This document shows, piece after piece, positions 58,757 to 64,000 of a DNA stretch of 64,000 nucleotides. A model generated the notes under the pieces. That model made no database searches, was not told the origin of the DNA, and saw only the letters and a list, made by a program, of their open reading frames with translations. The DNA comes from an uncultured Bacteroidales bacterium (GTDB lineage: Bacteria > Bacteroidota > Bacteroidia > Bacteroidales > F082), in assembly GCA_900318465.1 (NCBI GenBank), contig ONKQ01000004.1:24747-88746 (forward strand), in the 5' to 3' direction. Numbering within the stretch: position 1 is the stretch's first letter; every line of letters starts with the position of its first letter. A program made the position numbers and the translations under genes.

Positions 58757-59455
58757 TTAATTGTCGGGTTTTGCATTGTTTTGAAGGTTTTGTGATGAAT
58801 AAAAAACTCGCGCAAAGTTAGTAAAGATTTGTTTTTGTAAAGTAACAATGTCGGTTTCCAGAAGTTTTGACGCAGCCTCATACACCTTTTCAATGCCGAT
58901 TTCAGCCATGTCGGTTTCAAAGAAGACATAATCTATATCGATGGTTTTTAGCGAGTTGTAAATTTTCCTGTCGGGATAAAGCAGGCTCTCGCCGACGGAG
59001 AGAAAAATCCCCTGTCGGGTGAGTTGGGCGGCATCTTGCGCCGTGCCGTTGAAGCCATGCACAATCCAAGGCTGCTTCGCGCGGTGTTTTTTTCGCAAAG
59101 CGATGATTTCGTTGTGACTTTTCACGTCGTGCAGAATCATCGGCTTTTTCAGGTTCTCCGACAAAACAATCTGTCGCTCGAAAAGCCTGATTTGCTGCTC
59201 AATGTCAGCATGGAACTTGTCCAAACCTGCCTCGCCAAGGGCAATGACTTGAGGTTGTTGCAAGTTCTCTTTCAGTTTGTTCAAGGCTTCATCAACTTGA
59301 AAATCAGCATTATCCAATGCCCACGGATGAATGCCGTAACTGAAATAGCCTTGCTTAGGACAAGGCTGGTTCAAGTTCAGATTGACAATTTGGATAAGGT
59401 TACTATCAGTATGGACAGTATGCGTGTGAATGTCGATGAAAGAGGATACCAACAT
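58757..59455 (-). CDS. TatD family hydrolase
   Basis: The 232-residue protein has the metal-binding start FIDIHTHTV, GIHPWALDN, ALGEAGLDK with Glu and Asp, MILHDVKSHNEII, IVHGFNGTAQ and a final FETDMAEIG. These match TatD-type metal-dependent deoxyribonucleases, though it is shorter (about 260 usual) and the second His of PVVIHCR is written LHD. The start has no clear promoter. The gap to tcdA (58647-58756) carries only a short imperfect hairpin. Confidence 0.85.
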   Translation of the reverse strand: MLVSSFIDIHTHTVHTDSNLIQIVNLNLNQPCPKQGYFSYGIHPWALDNADFQVDEALNKLKENLQQPQVIALGEAGLDKFHADIEQQIRLFERQIVLSENLKKPMILHDVKSHNEIIALRKKHRAKQPWIVHGFNGTAQDAAQLTRQGIFLSVGESLLYPDRKIYNSLKTIDIDYVFFETDMAEIGIEKVYEAASKLLETDIVTLQKQIFTNFARVFYSSQNLQNNAKPDN

Positions 59456-59470
59456 TGGAATAGTCGTTTT

Positions 59471-60166
59471 TTATCTGTTTCTTGCTGGGCCTTTCACATC
59501 CGGAAGTTGTTCTACATACTTGTCAAATTCATTGATTATAGAAAACAACATGCTCTTAAACTCCTCAAACTTTGGATTGAAAACCAATTCATAATATCCA
59601 TCTTCCAAAGGTGTATTTGAGAGTAATACTTGTTTCCCATTTTTATAACAACTAATAGTGAAAGTTGGAATATCGTATTCAACATGTTCGTCACTGTCAT
59701 ACTTTGTTTTTTTATCTATAATTGAAACTGTCTTTTTCAAATAGAAATCATCAATAGAAGCAAGAAACAAATTAATATGTTCTATGGAGTCGATATAATA
59801 CACTGGATGATTCTTCAAGTATTCTACAAAGACAGCCATTTTTTTCGACACAAATGAATATGAAATGTTATAGGAATCATAATCAGAATCCACGGCATTC
59901 CAGTAATTAACAATTATACTGTCAATGTTATTCTCTATTTGATAGAAAGGAGCGTTTTCAGGTTGAATTTGGTCTTCATTCTGTACTTCATTACCATTCT
60001 CTATTTGATTGGATTGAATAGTATAAGATTCGGCTTTTGCCGTATCGTTATGGGACGATGAATTATCTGACCAGCAATTGTTTAACGAGAATAACATAAC
60101 GAAAACAAAACCAACCATCTTGAGAAGCCCCATCCCATCTAATTTGCAATTGTTCTGTGTTTTCAT
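59471..60166 (-). CDS. Putative lipoprotein of unknown function
   Basis: The 231-residue protein has a hydrophobic stretch followed by LFSLNNC (Cys31), a plausible lipobox, then a polar Asn/Gln/Glu-rich linker and a C-terminal domain rich in Asp and Tyr (VDSDYDSYNISYSFV; ISIIDKK-like strands). No family recognised. ATG at residue 12 would give a more typical signal length. It is AT-rich compared with the neighbours. It stops 15 bp before the TatD start. Confidence 0.65.
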   Translation of the reverse strand: MKTQNNCKLDGMGLLKMVGFVFVMLFSLNNCWSDNSSSHNDTAKAESYTIQSNQIENGNEVQNEDQIQPENAPFYQIENNIDSIIVNYWNAVDSDYDSYNISYSFVSKKMAVFVEYLKNHPVYYIDSIEHINLFLASIDDFYLKKTVSIIDKKTKYDSDEHVEYDIPTFTISCYKNGKQVLLSNTPLEDGYYELVFNPKFEEFKSMLFSIINEFDKYVEQLPDVKGPARNR

Positions 60167-60285
60167 AGTAATAGGTGTTTTTGTTTCAACGGCGATAATA
60201 GATATATATTATGAATTGAGTTAAGGAATCGTCATCCTTAGCGTTGTGGGTGTGTATATTGATGAAAGGCGTTTCCATGAAAGTT

Positions 60286-60711
60286 TTACTTTACCCAGGG
60301 ATTACCAAATATCCCCATCAAGATAAACATGGAAAAGAGTATCACTATGGTAAATATTATGCACCACAATGACCTTTTGAATCTCCTGTCATAATCCTCT
60401 TGACCAAACAATTCCTTTATCTTCAAATAGCGTTTTTTGGAAAAGAACAGAAAAGCATTAAAGCCAACATCAACAATGGCAAATAGTATGAAAAATGTGC
60501 TAGTAGGAAGTGGTATAGGTGTGATAAATCGGGCTATTAGGTAAAGCAAAATAAAAAAGTCGCTATAGCACAAAAGGCTCATTGGTAATAGTGCTACTAC
60601 TGTAGCAAATCTATCGGTTTCCTCTCCTCCTTGATTGTCTCTTTTTTCTATTCTAAAAAAGAAATAGAACAACCGATAATAAGCGTTTTTTAGGTAACAT
60701 AATAACTTCAT
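60286..60711 (-). CDS. Small multi-pass membrane protein of unknown function
   Basis: The 141-residue protein has three or four membrane segments (around 36-60, 62-88 and 112-135) separated by a basic loop with KKRYLKIKELFGQEDYDRRFK. I do not recognise the family. It has its own promoter box and is AT-rich. The 119-bp gap to the next gene holds nothing evident. Confidence 0.68.
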   Translation of the reverse strand: MKLLCYLKNAYYRLFYFFFRIEKRDNQGGEETDRFATVVALLPMSLLCYSDFFILLYLIARFITPIPLPTSTFFILFAIVDVGFNAFLFFSKKRYLKIKELFGQEDYDRRFKRSLWCIIFTIVILFSMFILMGIFGNPWVK

Positions 60712-60741
60712 GACTTAACTTGTTTGCATTGGTTTCGTCGG

Positions 60742-60749
60742 CAAAGTTA
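60742..60749 (-). promoter_or_regulatory. TAACTTTG -7 box for the membrane-protein gene
   Basis: An exact consensus match on the minus strand, 30 bp upstream of ATG 60711. Confidence 0.6.
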
Positions 60750-60768
60750 GCTATTTCTCATGAATTGC

Positions 60769-60796
60769 AAACGGGAAGCGGAAAGATTTATTACTT
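60769..60796 (+). repeat. 28-bp direct repeat, left copy
   Basis: It matches 61513-61540 at 27 of 28 positions in the same orientation (core GCGGAAAGATTTATTACTT). The pair brackets the outer-membrane protein gene. Confidence 0.92.
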
Positions 60797-60836
60797 CATA
60801 TATTCAACGTGTTTTGGCTCTATGGCAGACCGTTTT

Positions 60837-61472
60837 TCAAAACCTGTATCCAATACCAGCCATTATCAGATATCCAAATTCATTGACTAACCAAGGAAAC
60901 TTTTGAAAAGGATCCGGCATTAGTTTGTCATCTTTTCCTATGATTTGGGTGGCGTTAAAACCTATCTTCTCGAAAAGATAGAACGATTTCCAAATTTCGA
61001 CCTTGAAGCCTACTCCTATGGTGTTTTGTAACCAAAGAAAAGGCCCAAAAGATTCAGTATATTCTTCAATAGAATAACTCCCGTCATTGAGGTTATAGGT
61101 AGGTGCAAAACCATGGTTTCTTGTGGTCGAATAAGCGGCCTGAAGCTCATAAAACACAAAGGGTTGCAAATGCTCAAGCTGGGGAAGGAAATACCAATTA
61201 TAGCCCAATTGTAGCCCAAAGTGTTGTGCAAAACTTGAGGCGTACATTCGCCTATAATATATGCTCTCTTGGTCATCGGGCATGACGAGACTGTTGATAT
61301 GGAATCGCAAACCAACTTCAATTTCATGGTTTTGATGGAATGTCCTTGAATAGCCAACGATTATACTCTCCCTAAGTGTTGAGGTGTTGAAGTTGATTTT
61401 GGCCGCATTTTGGGCAAACGAACAACAAGCCGTCAACAAGAATACGAACAATGCAATTGCTTTTTTTGACAT
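60837..61472 (-). CDS. Outer-membrane beta-barrel protein
   Basis: The 211-residue protein has a signal peptide (1-21, ending SFAQ) and alternating beta strands: IIVGYSRTFHQNHEIEVGLR, HFGLQLGYNWYFLP, NTIGVGFKVEIWKSFYLFEK and a final LIMAGIGYRF with terminal Phe. It looks like an eight-stranded barrel of the OmpA/OmpX size; function unknown. No consensus promoter box is visible upstream. The gene lies between 28-bp direct repeats. Confidence 0.75.
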   Translation of the reverse strand: MSKKAIALFVFLLTACCSFAQNAAKINFNTSTLRESIIVGYSRTFHQNHEIEVGLRFHINSLVMPDDQESIYYRRMYASSFAQHFGLQLGYNWYFLPQLEHLQPFVFYELQAAYSTTRNHGFAPTYNLNDGSYSIEEYTESFGPFLWLQNTIGVGFKVEIWKSFYLFEKIGFNATQIIGKDDKLMPDPFQKFPWLVNEFGYLIMAGIGYRF

Positions 61473-61512
61473 GGTATTAAAGATTCGTTCAAGTACTTTT
61501 CTTTGGATTAAT

Positions 61513-61540
61513 AAACGCGAAGCGGAAAGATTTATTACTT
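61513..61540 (+). repeat. 28-bp direct repeat, right copy, containing part of the recG promoter
   Basis: This is the partner of 60769-60796, 744 bp away. Its last bases are the first five of the recG -7 box. Confidence 0.92.
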
Positions 61541-61543
61541 TTG
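61536..61543 (+). promoter_or_regulatory. TACTTTTG -7 box directly in front of recG
   Basis: An exact match ending 4 bp before ATG 61548. Transcription should start at or within a few bases of the ATG, so the recG mRNA is probably leaderless or nearly so. Confidence 0.6.
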
Positions 61544-61547
61544 TGGC

Positions 61548-63653
61548 ATGGAACAGAACCTCCTGCAAACGAATATCGCTTATCTGAAGGGCGTCGGGCC
61601 GAAGAAGGCCGAAGTCCTGAAGAAGGAGTTGGGCGTGTTCACTTATCAGGATATGCTCAACCAGTTTCCGTTCCGCTACATCGACCGGAGCCAAATCCAA
61701 AAGGCGGCCTATATCAACGATGAAAGCGTTTATTATCAGTTGGTTGGAACGATTTCCAACATCAAGATGATTGGTGCACCGAGAGCCACACGCGCCACAG
61801 GCGTTTTCACCGACGAAACAGGAAGCATCGAATTAGTGTGGTTCCGCGGACTGAAATGGCTCAAAAACCGCTTCAAGCCTGGCGTGAAATACGTGCTTTT
61901 TGGCAAGGCCAGCGAGTTCAACCACAACTTCAACTTCGTCCACCCCGAAATCGAGGAGTACGACCCCAAGGACCCGCTCATCGGCGAGGGCTTGCAAGGC
62001 GTTTACAACACTACGGAGCGCTTGAAAGACAACGGCTTGGGCACACGCACCATTGCCAAATTGCAGAAACTGATTTTACAACAGGTGTTTGAATACATTC
62101 CTGAAACGCTTCCGAGAGAACTTATTGAAAAAGAGCAGCTTATTCCGCGCCGTTACGCCTATTACCAAATCCACCTGCCCGCAAGCAACATCGAAATCCA
62201 GCAGGCCACGCGCCGACTGAAATACGAGGAGCATTTCTTCTTCCAACTCAAATTGTTGCGCAATAAAATGCACCGCGAACAAGCGGTCAAAGGTCACGTT
62301 TTCAGCGTGGTAGGTGACTATTTCAACGACTTTTACAACAACCACCTGCCTTTTCCGCTGACCAATGCCCAAAAGCGCGTCATCAAGGAAATTCGCAAGG
62401 ATTTGGGTTCGGGCCATCAGATGAACCGCCTGCTGCAAGGCGATGTTGGTAGCGGCAAGACCATCGTCGCGCTGATGGTGATGCTCCTCGCCTTGGACAA
62501 CGGCTTCCAAGCCTGCCTGATGGCACCCACGGAAATCCTTGCCACACAGCATTTTGCCACGCTTCAGGAGCAACTGAAGGACATGGACATTAATTTCGCC
62601 TTGCTGACGGGTTCCACCAAAATCGGGGAGCGAAGGAAGATTTACGCGGGCTTGGCCGACGGCACCATGCAAATCGTTGTGGGCACCCACGCGCTGATTG
62701 AAAGCAAGGTGGTTTTCAAGAACTTAGGCTTGGCCATTATCGACGAGCAACACCGCTTTGGCGTGGAGCAAAGGGCGAAGTTTTATGAAAAGACCGAGAT
62801 TCCGCCCCACACCCTCGTGATGACCGCCACGCCCATCCCGCGCACCCTTGCCATGACGCAATACGGCGACCTCGACGTCTCCAAAATAGACGAGTTGCCG
62901 CCCGGAAGAAAGCCCGTGCAGACCCATCATGTTTACAGCGACGACCGCTACCGCATTATGATGTTTATGAAACAACAAATCGCGCTTGGGCGGCAGATTT
63001 ATGTGGTTTATCCCTGCATCAAGGAGTCGGAAAACACGGATATGATTGCATTGCAAGAGGGTTATGAGGCCCTGCTGCACGACTTCCCTGAGCCGCAGTA
63101 CAAACTTTGCGTCTGCCACGGTCGGCTGAGTGCCGAGGACAAGGACTTTGAGATGCAGCGCTTTATTAATAGGAATGCGCAAATCATGGTGGCCACGACG
63201 GTTATTGAAGTGGGCGTCAACATCCCCAACGCCACGGTGATGATTATTGAGAACGCCAACCGTTTTGGGTTGTCGCAATTGCACCAATTGAGAGGTCGCG
63301 TGGGTCGCGGCGCAGACCAATCCTATTGCATCCTCGTCACCGACCACAAGCTGACCAATGACGGCAAGACCCGCATGAAAACCATGTGCAGCACCAACGA
63401 CGGCTTCGAAATCGCCGAAGTCGATTTGGAACTGCGCGGTCCCGGAGAAACGGGCGGCACGCGCCAATCCGGACAAATCGAAATGCTCATCGGAGACCTG
63501 CAGAAAGACGGTGCATTAATCCCGCAAGTCCGCGAGGCCGCCATCCGCCTTTTGGCCGACGACCCAAAACTCATCAAACCCGAAAACCGTATGCTGCGCG
63601 AGCATTACAAGGAGTTGCTTGCACAGACGTTTGATTGGAGCCAGATTGGGTAA
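61548..63653 (+). CDS. recG: ATP-dependent DNA helicase RecG
   Basis: The 701-residue protein has the wedge domain start (TNIAYLKGVGPKKAEVLKK, QDMLNQFPFRYIDRS), helicase motif I LLQGDVGSGKTIVALM (about 298-313), DEQH box AIIDEQHRFGVEQR, MTATPIPRTLAMTQYGDLDVS and motif VI LHQLRGRVGRG. It unwinds stalled forks and branched DNA. Length is normal. It is a single gene, divergent from the outer-membrane gene. Confidence 0.96.
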   Translation: MEQNLLQTNIAYLKGVGPKKAEVLKKELGVFTYQDMLNQFPFRYIDRSQIQKAAYINDESVYYQLVGTISNIKMIGAPRATRATGVFTDETGSIELVWFRGLKWLKNRFKPGVKYVLFGKASEFNHNFNFVHPEIEEYDPKDPLIGEGLQGVYNTTERLKDNGLGTRTIAKLQKLILQQVFEYIPETLPRELIEKEQLIPRRYAYYQIHLPASNIEIQQATRRLKYEEHFFFQLKLLRNKMHREQAVKGHVFSVVGDYFNDFYNNHLPFPLTNAQKRVIKEIRKDLGSGHQMNRLLQGDVGSGKTIVALMVMLLALDNGFQACLMAPTEILATQHFATLQEQLKDMDINFALLTGSTKIGERRKIYAGLADGTMQIVVGTHALIESKVVFKNLGLAIIDEQHRFGVEQRAKFYEKTEIPPHTLVMTATPIPRTLAMTQYGDLDVSKIDELPPGRKPVQTHHVYSDDRYRIMMFMKQQIALGRQIYVVYPCIKESENTDMIALQEGYEALLHDFPEPQYKLCVCHGRLSAEDKDFEMQRFINRNAQIMVATTVIEVGVNIPNATVMIIENANRFGLSQLHQLRGRVGRGADQSYCILVTDHKLTNDGKTRMKTMCSTNDGFEIAEVDLELRGPGETGGTRQSGQIEMLIGDLQKDGALIPQVREAAIRLLADDPKLIKPENRMLREHYKELLAQTFDWSQIG

Positions 63654-63743
63654 ATTGTTTCTGATGAAATAATTGATTTTCAAAAGAATTGATAAATCAT
63701 CAACATAGCAAGGTTGTCAATTCACGTCGGTCGTCGACAAATA

Positions 63744-63783
63744 AAAAAATCCCCCAAACACGAAGGTTAAGGGGATGGTTTTT
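63744..63783. terminator. Bidirectional terminator after recG
   Basis: ATCCCC/GGGGAT arms with an internal AACACGAAGGTT loop are flanked by seven A on one side and TTTTT on the other. It can serve recG and the remnant on the minus strand. Confidence 0.75.
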
Positions 63784-63797
63784 CCTTGTTATCGAAA

Positions 63798-63920
63798 TCA
63801 CTTGTTCTTTTTGCCTAATTGTATATTATAGGCGAAGTGTAACGCCAAAATCCATTCACCGTATCCACCGTATCCATAATCCCAATATTTTATTGAAGCA
63901 CCCTTAGTACATGACAATTT
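63798..63920 (-). pseudogene. C-terminal remnant of a small outer-membrane-type protein
   Basis: On the minus strand a 40-codon frame without a start ends LALHFAYNIQLGKKNK, followed by TGA and the terminator above. The preceding YWDYGYGGYGEW is Tyr/Gly-rich. It is closed upstream by an in-frame TAA. The beta-strand-like ending suggests the tail of a barrel gene disrupted by a frameshift or stop. The gap 63654-63743 and the bases beyond 63920 show nothing else I can support. Confidence 0.35.
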
Positions 63921-64000
63921 TTATAAGCAACAGAAAAAGTTCAAATTTGGCCGAATAATTTGGTGGAAAAACTTGTATAATGTCTTGAAAATCAGTAACT

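Overview
The window looks like chromosomal DNA of a member of the Bacteroidota, most likely order Bacteroidales. The evidence is the gliding/type IX secretion gene set (gldH, gldF, gldG, porZ), a type IX C-terminal sorting domain on a secreted enzyme, a UpxY/NusG-like antiterminator, and many copies of the Bacteroidota -7 promoter box TAnnTTTG placed just upstream of starts. Genes are dense and grouped in short operons. I see no rRNA or tRNA gene, no CRISPR array, no prophage and no recognisable insertion-sequence transposase.

Layout. 1-12.5 kb: a DMT transporter cut by the left edge, a lipoprotein-type nitroreductase, a BASS transporter, a protein with an internal duplication, a 5'-truncated DUF1016 gene, a secreted PNGase F-like deglycosylase, two paralogous lipoproteins, then yicC - four-helix-bundle gene - gmk - nadD separated by 7-bp repeat arrays. 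12.5-24.2 kb: an Omp85-like protein with CotH kinase, metallo-hydrolase plus TPR protein, rocD, a candidate structured RNA, and the DIP1984 - dus - lnt operon. 24.3-28.5 kb: an unusual peptide-modification-like locus (HPr-kinase-like protein, soluble SipW-like peptidase, PqqD-like protein, nucleotidyltransferase) followed by a 38-residue peptide gene with its own promoter and a lipoprotein. 28.9-37.5 kb: rodA/mrdA and, divergently, gldH with polysaccharide export, tyrosine kinase and UpxY-like genes but no glycosyltransferases. 37.5-47.6 kb: porZ-recO, two toxin-antitoxin modules, a fibronectin-type lipoprotein, an HTH gene behind a long structured leader, and an RsuA-type pseudouridine synthase with an Arg/Asp repeat tail. 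47.7-57.4 kb: GH28 and GH106 enzymes for pectic rhamnogalacturonan, an AAA ATPase with large upstream hairpins, and gldF-gldG-DUF4340. 57.4-64 kb: phosphatase, tcdA, TatD, small unknown proteins, an outer-membrane protein bracketed by a 28-bp direct repeat, recG, and a gene remnant.

The best candidate for an undescribed system is the 24.3-28.5 kb locus. It combines a kinase, a leader-binding domain, a nucleotidyltransferase and a Ser-His peptidase with a tiny precursor-like peptide, but lacks any cyclase, radical SAM enzyme or transporter. Other notable structure: families of 7-bp near-tandem repeats in many intergenic gaps and once inside a gene; several genes bracketed by repeats (four-helix-bundle gene, YoeB module, outer-membrane gene); and a 5' leader with mutually exclusive stems. 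All functional calls are from reading translated sequence and motifs; no database search was possible.
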